This document shows, piece after piece, positions 7,003-14,439 of a stretch of DNA of 64,000 nt. The position numbers and the translations under genes are program-made. The notes beneath the pieces are model-generated. The model was given only the letters and a program-made list of their open reading frames with translations. It was not told where the DNA came from and searched no databases. This DNA is from Kordiimonas gwangyangensis DSM 19435 = JCM 12864. Lineage in GTDB: Bacteria; Pseudomonadota; Alphaproteobacteria; Sphingomonadales; Kordiimonadaceae. The stretch lies in assembly GCF_000375545.1 (NCBI RefSeq), contig NZ_AQXF01000002.1, positions 222,716 through 286,715 of the forward strand. Direction: 5' to 3'. Each line of letters begins with the position of its first letter. The first letter of the stretch is position 1.

Positions 7003-7821
7003 TCATTTCCGGCTAGTCATGAAGGCGATGAGCACGCCCATAAAGGCGATGACACCAAGGCCAATCAGGAGGGTTTTCTGTTGCGTTTCGGCAAAGCCGC
7101 CAATGGTACTTTCAAACGATTTGCCAAGGGCGAACGAGTTCAGTTCAAACGCATCCTTGAGGGTTTCCCGGTTGCCGTCCGCCGCGTCGTCCGCGAACTT
7201 AAGCGCCCGCTCAAGGCTAGCCCTACCGGATGACAGCGCATCCTCTACAACACGCTCGTTTGCCTCTAGGCTGGCCGCGTTCACAGCTTCGGTAAGCTCC
7301 GCGCCTTCCCGGTTCATCGCCACAGCCGCGTCAATTGCTTCACGCGATGCAGAGAGCGCAGCGTCAATGGCGTCCCGCGCCGTGTCGGTCACGCTGTTGT
7401 TGGAATGCTCCGCAAGCTCGCGCATTTGTTCGCTAAGGCGTTCCGCGCTCGCAAACGCCCCTTCGCCAAGGCGGCGGGCTTCTTCGGCCAGCCGTTCCGC
7501 TGCCGCCGCGTTCCCGGCAGAGGCTTCGGCCATGGCGCGGATTTGGGTTTCCTGTGCGCGGGCTGCGCTCTCAAAGATTTCTTCGGCGGCGCGGGCGGCT
7601 GCCTCGGCGCTCGCCGCTGCCGCCTCGCTGGCCGCAACAGCCGCCGCCTCGCTCTCAATGGTCACATTACCTTGAGCCAAGATGTTGCCGTTGTTGCTGT
7701 CCTCTTGGGAGTTATCAACGTCAAGCTCATAGTCGATTTCCGTATTGTTCACCGTTTCATGGATTTGACGGCTATCAATCTGGTTCGTCGTGTTTTCTTG
7801 GCTGCGGCGCGTGCTACCCAT
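7003..7821 (-). CDS. Ala-rich coiled-coil protein with C-terminal TM anchor
   Basis: I use ATG 7821 (MGSTRRSQENT), which overlaps the previous stop region by eight bases; the longer reading to 7938 would run far into that gene. The 272-residue protein has a polar, Asn/Gln-rich N-terminus, about 170 residues of Ala/Glu/Arg-rich heptad-like helix, and a C-terminal TM segment TLLIGLGVIAFMGVLIAF followed by MTSRK. It is probably an oligomeric stalk embedded in the virion or host membrane. Function is not known. Confidence 0.65.
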   Translation of the reverse strand: MGSTRRSQENTTNQIDSRQIHETVNNTEIDYELDVDNSQEDSNNGNILAQGNVTIESEAAAVAASEAAAASAEAAARAAEEIFESAARAQETQIRAMAEASAGNAAAAERLAEEARRLGEGAFASAERLSEQMRELAEHSNNSVTDTARDAIDAALSASREAIDAAVAMNREGAELTEAVNAASLEANERVVEDALSSGRASLERALKFADDAADGNRETLKDAFELNSFALGKSFESTIGGFAETQQKTLLIGLGVIAFMGVLIAFMTSRK

Positions 7822-8215
7822 TATAGGGGTTCCACGTGATTTTGGCGCGAGCGCCCGATTGCAGGAACGCCGCCGCGAGGCGCGGTGAACTGGTGTAATA
7901 TTTGACCGTGTGGTGCGCTGTGCGCTTGGCGTAATCATTCAGGAAAGCGCGGCCTTCCTTGATAATCTTGTCAACCTTGCCTTCAAGGCTCGCGGCCATG
8001 ACCGCAAGGATTTTTTCGCCGCTCGTTGGCTTCGCTTCAGAACTCAGGAGAAGTGAACCCACGCGCTTGTCACCGTCCATGACGGCAAAGAGCGCGGCGC
8101 GGCCTGCCGCATGTTCCGCGATATAAAACGAAAGCGTGCTGCCCTTCTCAATTCGGGCAAAGCCTTGCTTGGCCCGGTTATCGAAAGCTAGGAGCGGTTG
8201 GAAACGAATTGCCAT
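7814..8215 (-). CDS. Unknown phage protein (133 aa)
   Basis: The gene begins MAIRFQPLLAF behind AGGGA and overlaps the end of the upstream TM protein gene by 28 bases. The protein is soluble-looking, mixed alpha/beta, with an Ala-rich middle and KYYTSSPRLAAAFLQSG near the end. I recognise no family. It lies between the capsid gene and the stalk protein, so a minor virion protein is likely. Confidence 0.6.
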   Translation of the reverse strand: MAIRFQPLLAFDNRAKQGFARIEKGSTLSFYIAEHAAGRAALFAVMDGDKRVGSLLLSSEAKPTSGEKILAVMAASLEGKVDKIIKEGRAFLNDYAKRTAHHTVKYYTSSPRLAAAFLQSGARAKITWNPYNG

Positions 8216-8397
8216 ATCAAAATCCCTACGGCCACGCCGACAAGTACAAGCATTGCTTGGTTGAATGCGCTGTCACCGCGCAAAGAGAAGTTCCCGGTGT
8301 CGAAGCTATTGGTGAACCGGTCACTGCTATTGATGGGGCCGCCATCGGCCCCAAGTGAAAAGCTTCCGTTCTCGCCTACGCCGATGCCCGGAAACAT
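8188..8397 (-). CDS. Small C-tail-anchored membrane protein (69 aa)
   Basis: The start at 8397 (MFPGIGVGENGSF) lies two bases after the previous stop; the longer frame to 8469 runs into the upstream gene. Residues 1-45 are Gly/Ser/Asn rich and the C-terminus is a TM helix AMLVLVGVAVGILIWQFV with NRS after it. The Gly/Ser head plus TM tail is shared with the upstream 156-residue protein. Confidence 0.6.
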   Translation of the reverse strand: MFPGIGVGENGSFSLGADGGPINSSDRFTNSFDTGNFSLRGDSAFNQAMLVLVGVAVGILIWQFVSNRS

Positions 8398-8399
8398 TT

Positions 8400-8870
8400 T
8401 TATTTCCTCATCATGAGAACAAGCAGGATGAGGAGAACGCCGCCGCCAATCGCTGCCGGAATTGCCCAAGAAGGCAAACCGCTACCGGTCATGACCGGTT
8501 GTTGCGTGGTGGTCGTGGTGCCGGTGGCCGTCGTGCCGCCGCCTGCCAAGCCCTTGTCCTGAGCGCGCCCGAAAATATCGAGTGTCGCGATACTGCCAAG
8601 CCAGTTGGTGGCCGTACCGAGCGCCGTTGACAGGATGCCACCAAGGCCCGAGCCGCTACTTGAGGAAGAACCGCTTGACGTGGTGGTTTTCGGGACGCTG
8701 GTTGCTACCGGGTCAGCCGAGTAGGTGTAGGATGGGTTCAGCGAACCCACCCCCAGCCCAAAGCTGCCCGACGAACCCGCGAGGCTGCCCAACCCGCCAC
8801 CGAGCAGGCCACCAAACTCGTAGCCCGGCTCTTTGGCAAAGCTGCCGCCAATGGAAAATTCATCAGGCAT
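8400..8870 (-). CDS. Gly/Ser/Thr-rich C-tail-anchored protein (156 aa)
   Basis: A good ribosome site (GGAGG) precedes the ATG, three bases after the capsid gene stop. The protein is of low complexity, Gly/Ser/Thr rich with a poly-Ser/Thr run, and ends in one TM helix (IPAAIGGGVLLILLVLMM) and RK. It sits directly after the capsid gene, where PM2-like phages place membrane proteins that link capsid and internal membrane. That role is inferred from position. Confidence 0.65.
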   Translation of the reverse strand: MPDEFSIGGSFAKEPGYEFGGLLGGGLGSLAGSSGSFGLGVGSLNPSYTYSADPVATSVPKTTTSSGSSSSSGSGLGGILSTALGTATNWLGSIATLDIFGRAQDKGLAGGGTTATGTTTTTQQPVMTGSGLPSWAIPAAIGGGVLLILLVLMMRK

Positions 8871-8873
8871 GGT

Positions 8874-9785
8874 CTAGCCTCCGATGTTGCTGCGGAGCGG
8901 CGGCATTTCATACTGTTCAACGAGCAAATTCGCGTCGGTCATGTCGCTGGTTTTGATCTTGAACAGCACTTCATTCGGCGCCGAACCATAGTCCTTGCGG
9001 AAGTGCGCGAGCGCGGAGCCTGCAAGGGCTTCCGGCACGATTGACCACACGTCGTCTTGAGGCACAAAGCCACGGCGCTCAAGCTTGTGGTCAAGGGCGC
9101 GTTTGGTGGCGAAGTTCAGCACTTCTTGCTCATCCACCAGCATACGAATGCCGGTAATGTTCGCGCCCTTGAAGTGCCAACCGCGAATGACGTTTGCCGA
9201 CCGCTCAAAGAAGAAGTCGGTTTCAGTCGCGCCAGACGCCTGAATATCCACATGCTGTTCAAGGTGCTTGATGAGGCCGGGGAAGCCACGCTTCTCAAGC
9301 GTCGTTGCAACGCCTTCCGGTGCCACGCTCACACTTTGGCGACCTTTGGCGCCAAGGCCCTCGGTTTGCAGCCAGTGCGTGATTGCCGGGCTGGCGCCAT
9401 TGCCCAGAACAAGGCGAAGCGCCGGGTCAACAAAGAGGCCCGGAACGAATGCGGAAATTTCGGCTTCCGCCGTGTTTTGCCGCCATTCTTCGGTGAAGAA
9501 GTGCGTGAGGAAACCCGTTTCAAATGCGCGGCCATAGAAGGCGTTCAGCATGTTCACGTTTGCGGGCTTGTAGGTGCCGAAGCTGTCACCGCCAAACATC
9601 AGTTCATAGCTGATGATATTGGCTTCGATCAGCGCCTGCGAACTCAGGGTGCCGCCCAGCGAGTGAACAAGATCAAAATGATCAATTTGCCCCACCGAAG
9701 TCGGGAAATTCACAATGGGGGTGCCGTTTGGTGCCACATCCGACATGGATTTTGGATTGCGGCGGTATTCTTTAAAGCCTGCCAT
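8874..9785 (-). CDS. Candidate major capsid protein (jelly-roll type)
   Basis: The 303-residue protein has an excellent ribosome site (AAGGAG) and no TM segment, coiled coil or enzyme motif. It has the length, soluble composition and position (between the packaging ATPase and the virion membrane proteins) expected of a double-jelly-roll capsid protein; PM2 P2 is 269 residues. Alternating hydrophobic strands such as GWHFKGANITGIRMLVDEQ and EVLFKIKTSDM fit beta-sandwich structure. Assignment rests on context, not on a recognised sequence signature, and a structure prediction should settle it. Confidence 0.65.
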   Translation of the reverse strand: MAGFKEYRRNPKSMSDVAPNGTPIVNFPTSVGQIDHFDLVHSLGGTLSSQALIEANIISYELMFGGDSFGTYKPANVNMLNAFYGRAFETGFLTHFFTEEWRQNTAEAEISAFVPGLFVDPALRLVLGNGASPAITHWLQTEGLGAKGRQSVSVAPEGVATTLEKRGFPGLIKHLEQHVDIQASGATETDFFFERSANVIRGWHFKGANITGIRMLVDEQEVLNFATKRALDHKLERRGFVPQDDVWSIVPEALAGSALAHFRKDYGSAPNEVLFKIKTSDMTDANLLVEQYEMPPLRSNIGG

Positions 9786-9810
9786 GGCTGTTGCTCCTTA
9801 AGTTGAAGGG

Positions 9811-9948
9811 TTAACCGCCAAAGGCTTCGTGAAGGTCTTTCAGGACTGGCACATCATATTCGTCGCCAACCCAGAGGAGACCGCCAACGATGAGGACCGC
9901 CAGAATGACGATAATCAGCGTCTTGGTATCGTTTTTGGTGAACTTCAC
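9811..9948 (-). CDS. 45-residue membrane protein
   Basis: A GTG start overlaps the TGA of the preceding small gene (GTGA), with AGGAC upstream. The product has a basic N-terminus (KFTKNDTK), one TM helix (TLIIVILAVLIVGGLLWV) and an acidic C-terminus (DEYDVPVLKDLHEAFGG). It ends 26 bases before the capsid start. The pattern is typical of small virion membrane proteins. Confidence 0.6.
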   Translation of the reverse strand: MKFTKNDTKTLIIVILAVLIVGGLLWVGDEYDVPVLKDLHEAFGG

Positions 9949-10061
9949 TTGTCTGTCCTTTCAAATGCTTGGTCTATCCAGAGCGTGAAAGGCTTGGTCA
10001 GTGCATAAACGACGACAGAAACAATGATCGCCTGAATTAGTTTGTCGCTAGACAAGGCCAC
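9945..10061 (-). CDS. 38-residue membrane protein
   Basis: A GTG start follows a strong GAGGAG ribosome site by eight bases. The product (ALSSDKLIQAIIVSVVVYAL then TKPFTLW) is a single TM helix with a polar end, and its stop is coupled to the next gene through GTGA. It is the first gene of the structural block after the ACCGGT array. Confidence 0.55.
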   Translation of the reverse strand: MALSSDKLIQAIIVSVVVYALTKPFTLWIDQAFERTDK

Positions 10062-10107
10062 TTTTCGCGCTCCTCAGTTGAAGTCGATGGCGATTAGAAC
10101 AGATGAA

Positions 10108-10190
10108 ACCGGTGCGACCGGTCGGGGAAAAAACCGGTCGGGACCGGCGAAAAAACCAGTCCCGACCGGTGAGAACCGGTTGTGACCGGT
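10108..10190. repeat. Phased ACCGGT palindrome array
   Basis: ACCGGT occurs at 10108, 10117, 10133, 10165, 10175 and 10185, with one-base variants at 10143 (ACCGGC) and 10155 (ACCAGT). Most spacings are 9-12 bp, so the sites lie on one face of the helix. The array fills the 128-bp gap between the packaging ATPase and the structural genes, the largest non-coding gap of the late operon. It may be a late-promoter operator, origin or packaging-related site. Confidence 0.7.
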
Positions 10191-10867
10191 CAGCCGGGGA
10201 ATGAGAGCTTGCCGCGTGTGTACGCGCCGTTCTCCATGCGGATATATTCAAGGGGCTTGAGAAGGCTCACAGCGTCCGCCAGTTCGCGCCCTCTTGCCGC
10301 CCCCATTTCCGCGACGGCCCGAAGGTCTGCCGGTTCAGTGAGGTTAAACAGGAAGCGCTTTTCAAGCTGGCCCCGGAACTTGGTGGACACCTCAGCCGGG
10401 CGCTGTGTGGCTCCCACCAGATGAATACGGCTATGACGCCCCGACCGGCACATACGCGAGAAGCCGTTGAGCTTCTTGGATAGGTTATGGTTTGGGAAAC
10501 AGTCGGCCATTTCATCAACGGCAAGCGTTAGCTCGGGGATATTGTCGAACCCGTACCGGTCCGCGTTCTGGTTCTGGTGGTCCACCATGAACTTGGAAAT
10601 ATCCGACAGGGACAGGACTAGATAATCCTCGTCGTCGTCGGGCTTGAACCAGTAGCGGAAGCCGTCCCAATAGTTCGCCTGCACGGCTTCTATCAGGTCC
10701 GAAACGCTGGTGATCTGAGTGTAACCCTCTTGCGCGGCATTGGCAGCACGAGCCGGGAGCGCGTCAAACAGGATGACGCGGCGGTGATGGCGCAAAATCC
10801 GGTCCATCATAGTGGATTTACCGGACTGCGAGCGGCCAAAGAGACCGATACGGCCAAACTTAGCCAT
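10190..10867 (-). CDS. Packaging ATPase, HerA/FtsK superfamily
   Basis: The 225-residue protein starts with a P-loop GRSQSGKST (residues 11-19), has a Walker B strand LTLAVDE (113-119, Asp118/Glu119) and a sensor-like VGATQRP (151-157), followed by an Arg-rich region and a C-terminal helix. Small single-domain ATPases of this FtsK/HerA type drive genome packaging in membrane-containing jelly-roll phages such as PM2 (P9) and PRD1. No TM or gamma domain is present, so it is not a chromosome-segregation FtsK. It overlaps the upstream gene by eight bases, and its stop codon adjoins the ACCGGT array. Confidence 0.88.
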   Translation of the reverse strand: MAKFGRIGLFGRSQSGKSTMMDRILRHHRRVILFDALPARAANAAQEGYTQITSVSDLIEAVQANYWDGFRYWFKPDDDEDYLVLSLSDISKFMVDHQNQNADRYGFDNIPELTLAVDEMADCFPNHNLSKKLNGFSRMCRSGRHSRIHLVGATQRPAEVSTKFRGQLEKRFLFNLTEPADLRAVAEMGAARGRELADAVSLLKPLEYIRMENGAYTRGKLSFPG

Positions 10868-11582
10868 GCTCGCCCCCTTTCGCCTCTACCGGTCCCGACC
10901 GGTCATCATACCAGTATTTCTTGGCCCGCCTGCGTTCGGCCCACTCGCGTTTCTTCTCCATGATGATGGAAAGCACGGCAAGGCCCTTGCCGCCAAAGAA
11001 GCTGACGCAGAAAATCCAGTCACCGAATGACACGGTATTTTCTGAGATCATCCAGCCCAGCCATTTGGGATTGCGGAGCGCGATTTTATAGAGGTGCCTT
11101 GCAGCCTGCCGGGCTTGGTCATAGTCGGCTTCATTGGTGCGCAGTTCCGACAGGTCCAGCCCCAAAGCCGGGACAAAGGCACCTATGGCGGCGATAGCTT
11201 CCCAAACATCAATGGCCCACCATTCTACGAACTCGGCCTCGGCCATATTGCTCACGCTCACGGTGCCGGTCCGCTGGTCATAGTCCAGATATTTGGGGCC
11301 GGTATCTTCGCGGGCGCTGTCTAGGTCCAGTACCTTGGGTTGCCATGGCTCGGCCTCGACATCTTCAACCGGTCGCGCCGGTTCGGGACCGGTCGGGATT
11401 TCGGTTGACGGGTCAGGCGCGGTGCCACTGATCAGCCCCAGAAACGGGTCATTGGCGGGCTTTGGTGCCTCAAATACCGGTTTTGCGACCGGTTCAACCG
11501 GTTCGACCGGTGCCGACAGGTCGGGACCGGTACTGGTCGCCCGGTTGGCTGTGGGAACGAGCTTAAGCGCATTCGCTTGCAT
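10860..11582 (-). CDS. Pro-rich protein with hydrophobic C-half, unknown
   Basis: ATG 11582 is chosen because GGGGAGGG lies just upstream. The 240-residue product has a Pro/Val/Glu-rich disordered N-terminal third (PVEPVEPVAKPVF and related), a middle with FVEWWAIDVWEAIAAIGAFVPALG and a hydrophobic stretch FCVSFFGGKGLAVLSIIM before a basic end (KKREWAERRRAKKYW). It may associate with the membrane. The disordered part is encoded by DNA dense in ACCGGT motifs. It lies directly before the packaging ATPase and may be its partner. Confidence 0.6.
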   Translation of the reverse strand: MQANALKLVPTANRATSTGPDLSAPVEPVEPVAKPVFEAPKPANDPFLGLISGTAPDPSTEIPTGPEPARPVEDVEAEPWQPKVLDLDSAREDTGPKYLDYDQRTGTVSVSNMAEAEFVEWWAIDVWEAIAAIGAFVPALGLDLSELRTNEADYDQARQAARHLYKIALRNPKWLGWMISENTVSFGDWIFCVSFFGGKGLAVLSIIMEKKREWAERRRAKKYWYDDRSGPVEAKGGEHG

Positions 11583-11609
11583 CGGTAGCCCTCCCCTTCT
11601 CGAACCGGT
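11368..11609. repeat. ACCGGT motif cluster inside coding sequence
   Basis: ACCGGT occurs at 11368, 11388, 11476, 11488, 11497, 11506, 11526 and 11604, with GCCGGT at 11377, ACTGGT at 11532 and CCCGGT at 11540. The run 11476-11506 has spacings of 12, 9 and 9 bp. The cluster lies mainly in the Pro-rich disordered part of the 240-residue gene, where amino-acid constraint is low. Confidence 0.6.
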
Positions 11610-11940
11610 TCCACTCGGCTTCCAGATAGCGGATATAACTTTCCGGCACCTCATGCAGCCCCTGCACGCGCTCTAGCGCCGCCTGATAGGCTTCATAGGT
11701 CTGGGGCGGTATGTCCTCAGGCGCACCCTTGACGGAACGCTTGCGGCACCCCTTGACGGTGATTTCTTCCGGAGAGCAAGTGCCATAGGGACAGCCGCGG
11801 TTGTCCAACTTGACCAAGATGAACTCGCCACAGTGGCCGCTGTTGATACAGGGATACAGGCCAATAGCCCGTTTAGTGTTGCCACGCGCAGCCGGTGCGG
11901 TCGCGTCAGGCGGCAAAGGGATAAGCCAATCACTCAGCAT
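11563..11940 (-). CDS. Zinc-ribbon-like protein (125 aa)
   Basis: ATG 11940 is preferred: GAGG lies upstream and the overlap with the previous gene is only 11 bases. The product contains CINSGHCGEF and, about 15 residues later, GCPYGTCS, a four-Cys arrangement (C-x5-C and C-x3-C) consistent with a zinc ribbon, followed by a basic segment and a helical C-terminus. Small zinc-ribbon proteins of phages often regulate transcription or bind DNA. No family is recognised. Confidence 0.6.
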   Translation of the reverse strand: MLSDWLIPLPPDATAPAARGNTKRAIGLYPCINSGHCGEFILVKLDNRGCPYGTCSPEEITVKGCRKRSVKGAPEDIPPQTYEAYQAALERVQGLHEVPESYIRYLEAEWNRFEKGRATDASECA

Positions 11941-12196
11941 TGGCCGCGCCCTCAGCCGGTTCATTGGCCCATTCAATACCCTGCCCGCATATCTGCCGGA
12001 TAAGCGAACGCTTCACCGGTTTTGTGATCGGGCCGTCTTTGAATTCTTTGGGAACGAAAAGCTTTAAGGCTGGCGGCACATGCTCAATGTGAACAATCAG
12101 CAGGATATGTTCAGCATCGAGTGGCTTGTGCTCAATAAGGGCTTTGATACGCCCCAAATTGAGGGGAAGTTGAAAGTCGATAGGGTGTTTGTGCAT
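11930..12196 (-). CDS. Unknown phage protein (88 aa)
   Basis: The protein begins MHKHPIDFQLPLNL and contains a hydrophobic strand AEHILLIVHIEHV and a basic KPVKRSLIRQICG. It is the first gene of the leftward unit that leads to the ATPase. There is no strong ribosome site: a perfect 10-bp stem-loop ends right at its start codon, so translation may be controlled by that structure. Family unknown. Confidence 0.55.
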   Translation of the reverse strand: MHKHPIDFQLPLNLGRIKALIEHKPLDAEHILLIVHIEHVPPALKLFVPKEFKDGPITKPVKRSLIRQICGQGIEWANEPAEGAANAE

Positions 12197-12231
12197 GGGA
12201 TTTTATCTCGCTTAAGCTTGAATAAAATCCC
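12197..12231. promoter_or_regulatory. Perfect 10-bp dyad at a divergent promoter region
   Basis: GGGATTTTAT (12197-12206) and ATAAAATCCC (12222-12231) form a perfect inverted repeat with a 15-nt loop that itself contains AAGCTT. It lies between the leftward 88-residue gene (start 12196) and the rightward gene at 12390. It could be an operator in DNA or a leader hairpin that covers the start region of the 88-residue gene. Confidence 0.45.
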
Positions 12232-12389
12232 CCATTCGGAAGCGAAATATTACTTTAATCGTAAAATAATGCAATCAGTTTAAGAAAGATCGCCGACTAA
12301 GTGCATACTCAAGGTTTGAGCATTCAAAGTACTTGCTCTAATCTAAGGGACTAGGTGATGATCTGTCTGGTGGAATGGAAGGAAATTCA

Positions 12390-12764
12390 ATGAGCCGATA
12401 TGATCTTGAGGCACTCAGCCGGACAATGAAAAATGATTTGGAAGAAATCACCAGAGCGTCGGCACGGAGAAACAACCCGGCACAAACCATATTTGACGAT
12501 TTGGAGGTATGGTTGCGGGACTTTGAAGAGACGCTTGAACATGGAAAAGAAGTGGGTATGCGAATGCTCGCCCACATGAGCAGCGAGCCTATTCATATTC
12601 GCACAATCACGTATTCCAACCCCCATTTGATTATCTTTGATGGCCTAAGTGCGGAGGGTAACCGGGTCAGGCTCGTGCAGCATGTGAGCCAATTAAATGT
12701 GGCCTTAGTTGCAGTTGAAAGCCTAGCAGAAGAGCCCTTCAAGGTCGGCTTTGAGATAGAATAG
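12390..12764 (+). CDS. Unknown rightward gene inside the early phage operon (124 aa)
   Basis: The start at 12390 (MSRYDLEAL) has GGAAGGA upstream; an in-frame ATG at 12375 would add five residues. The protein has a helical N-terminal part (about residues 1-55) and a beta-rich C-terminal part (IHIRTITYSNPHLIIFDGL, VRLVQHVSQLNVALVAV). I do not recognise the family with confidence. It is opposite in direction to the surrounding phage genes, lies between rep and the ATPase unit, and has AT-richer flanks, so it may be a lysogenically expressed accessory gene or a regulator. Confidence 0.6.
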   Translation: MSRYDLEALSRTMKNDLEEITRASARRNNPAQTIFDDLEVWLRDFEETLEHGKEVGMRMLAHMSSEPIHIRTITYSNPHLIIFDGLSAEGNRVRLVQHVSQLNVALVAVESLAEEPFKVGFEIE

Positions 12765-12796
12765 CTGGCGAAAAACTAGTTTCTGATCTGTCAACT

Positions 12797-13984
12797 TCAT
12801 ACCGGAGCATCAACAAGGGCGTACCGCTCTAAAGCGCGCCTAATCTTCTCCGCATGTTCCCGATCTCCAAGCATCAATTTCAGTGCCTGGGCTAATACGT
12901 CATCTGCTTCTTGCTCATCAAATGCGCCGTTTTCTCTCAAGCGCAGCATTACGAGGGAACGGCATGTGCCCGCAAGGTTTTGAAGCATTTGCTTGTCAAG
13001 TACGTCTGCACGTCCCATAGCGCGCCGGTCAATGGGTTTGAATTCTGTAGGGTTGCCAATTTCACGTAATACCATGCTGTAAAGCGTGTGGAGCGGCCAC
13101 CGTCGCCGGTTGCTATCCTTAGTGGGCTGGCATAAGCGGCGGTTATAGAGCGCATCTGACAGAAGCTTCCAACGGTCTTTTAAGAACGCTTCGGGGGTGT
13201 TTGCCTTCCGGTCCTTCAACCAGTCACCGCGCAACCTGATCTCCACCCGCCACACGTCGCGCCATTCGTCGCGTTCTTCAATTTCACCGGTTTCAGGATT
13301 TAAGGCCCACGTATCATAGAGCCACGTTTTGTTACTGGCCTCAGTGATCTCTTTTGTTTTGTCGTATATCTGCACTTGGCAGGTTGCGCCCATGCCTATG
13401 GTCAGCGTTTCAACCTGATCGCCCTGCACTACCCAGTCTCCCCGAACCTTTGTTTCTTTTGGGCATACTGTCTGCTTTGCAATGCGCGGGTACATTTCAC
13501 CTGTGAACCGCCTGCTATGGATATCAAAACAGTAGTCCACCCGCGTGAGGCGTTGAAAATCTGCCGGGTCTTGAGGCATACAGCCCGCATATTCAAGCAT
13601 TCCATACATTTCTTGCCTTAAGGCAGCGATACCCTTTGACCATATCGCGGCTGAGGTGGCGCGCCACGTAAAGGACCATTCCCGTTTTGGAGAACCTATC
13701 TCAATTCGGAAATCGTCATTTACGAGGATAAATTCCTTGCCACCCTTGGCACCGGTCGGCATTAGCTGAAACGTCGTTTCCGCAAGATCAAATGCAATCG
13801 GCGTTTTACGCCTATCGTCCAGTTCCGCCGCCCGCTGTTTTTGCTTTTTCAGGCGTTCCCAAAGATCACCCGGAAAGCGCAAATTCAGGCACTCTTGCCA
13901 CCAGTCAAAACCATGCACCAAAAGCCTCCCATATCCTTCCGGTATGGGAGCAAGTCCGATCTGTGGTGCATTCCGTTCCTTCAC
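12797..13984 (-). CDS. Rolling-circle replication initiator, Rep_trans/RstA-like
   Basis: The 395-residue protein has the landmarks of the replication initiation factor family used by filamentous phages and some plasmids: LTRVDYCFD (about 146-154), CQVQIYDKTKEI (about 202-213, with a candidate catalytic Tyr207 in YDK) and WRVEIRLRG (245-253). Such proteins nick the plus strand at an origin and prime rolling-circle replication. The GTG start overlaps the stop of the preceding zinc-finger gene as GTGA. PM2 also replicates by rolling circle but with a different Rep type, so the replication module here may come from an inovirus-like source; that comparison is inference. Confidence 0.75.
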   Translation of the reverse strand: MKERNAPQIGLAPIPEGYGRLLVHGFDWWQECLNLRFPGDLWERLKKQKQRAAELDDRRKTPIAFDLAETTFQLMPTGAKGGKEFILVNDDFRIEIGSPKREWSFTWRATSAAIWSKGIAALRQEMYGMLEYAGCMPQDPADFQRLTRVDYCFDIHSRRFTGEMYPRIAKQTVCPKETKVRGDWVVQGDQVETLTIGMGATCQVQIYDKTKEITEASNKTWLYDTWALNPETGEIEERDEWRDVWRVEIRLRGDWLKDRKANTPEAFLKDRWKLLSDALYNRRLCQPTKDSNRRRWPLHTLYSMVLREIGNPTEFKPIDRRAMGRADVLDKQMLQNLAGTCRSLVMLRLRENGAFDEQEADDVLAQALKLMLGDREHAEKIRRALERYALVDAPV

Positions 13985-14235
13985 GCTGTTTTCCGGGGTT
14001 CTGTACGTCTGACACCCCCTGTTAGGGGGGCGGGGGTGTCAGATTTTTTTAGGATAGCGGAAACGGCTTTAATGGCGCGGGTATAGCTATCTGTTGCCCC
14101 AACACGGTTGAACCATGCGAGGTCGCTAAGATGCGTCCGTGGCGTTTTAAGGGTGTGTGAGTGGCAGAAGTGCGCCCCGGCATCTCTCAAGCCGGGGCAG
14201 TCCTTCACTGGGCATGGGAATAAGTCGCGGCTCAT
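13981..14235 (-). CDS. Small zinc-finger-like protein (84 aa)
   Basis: I use ATG 14235 (MSRDLFPCPVKDCPG), which overlaps the neighbouring gene end by four bases; the longer frame to 14346 would lie over that gene. It carries C-x4-C then FCHSH, a Cys2His2-like set, followed by a basic helical region and a Pro-rich end. Its stop is coupled to rep. It probably binds nucleic acid and may assist replication or regulation. Confidence 0.6.
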   Translation of the reverse strand: MSRDLFPCPVKDCPGLRDAGAHFCHSHTLKTPRTHLSDLAWFNRVGATDSYTRAIKAVSAILKKSDTPAPLTGGVRRTEPRKTA

Positions 14236-14429
14236 ACAGCGCCCACTTCCCTGCCAGTGCTGTGGTAAAGCTTGCCGCCTGAAATGGTGTAGCGGTTGAC
14301 CGGCGCGTGCTGTAGCTGGTTCACAAGGTCCGTTTGCTTCCGGCACTTGCGAACATGCTGAAAGAAGCCCGGCCCGCGAACAATACGGTCACAGGTCGGG
14401 CATTGGTGAAGCTGTGAGGTGGATTTCAT
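14232..14429 (-). CDS. Small C2HC zinc-finger protein (65 aa)
   Basis: The N-terminal part CPTCDRIVRGPGFFQHVRKC has the spacing of a classical small zinc finger (C-x2-C-x11-H-x3-C). The rest is polar with ISGGKLYHSTGREV. It lies ten bases after ssb and overlaps the next zinc-finger gene by four bases. A DNA-binding early protein is likely. Confidence 0.65.
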   Translation of the reverse strand: MKSTSQLHQCPTCDRIVRGPGFFQHVRKCRKQTDLVNQLQHAPVNRYTISGGKLYHSTGREVGAV

Positions 14430-14439
14430 CGCTCACGCC

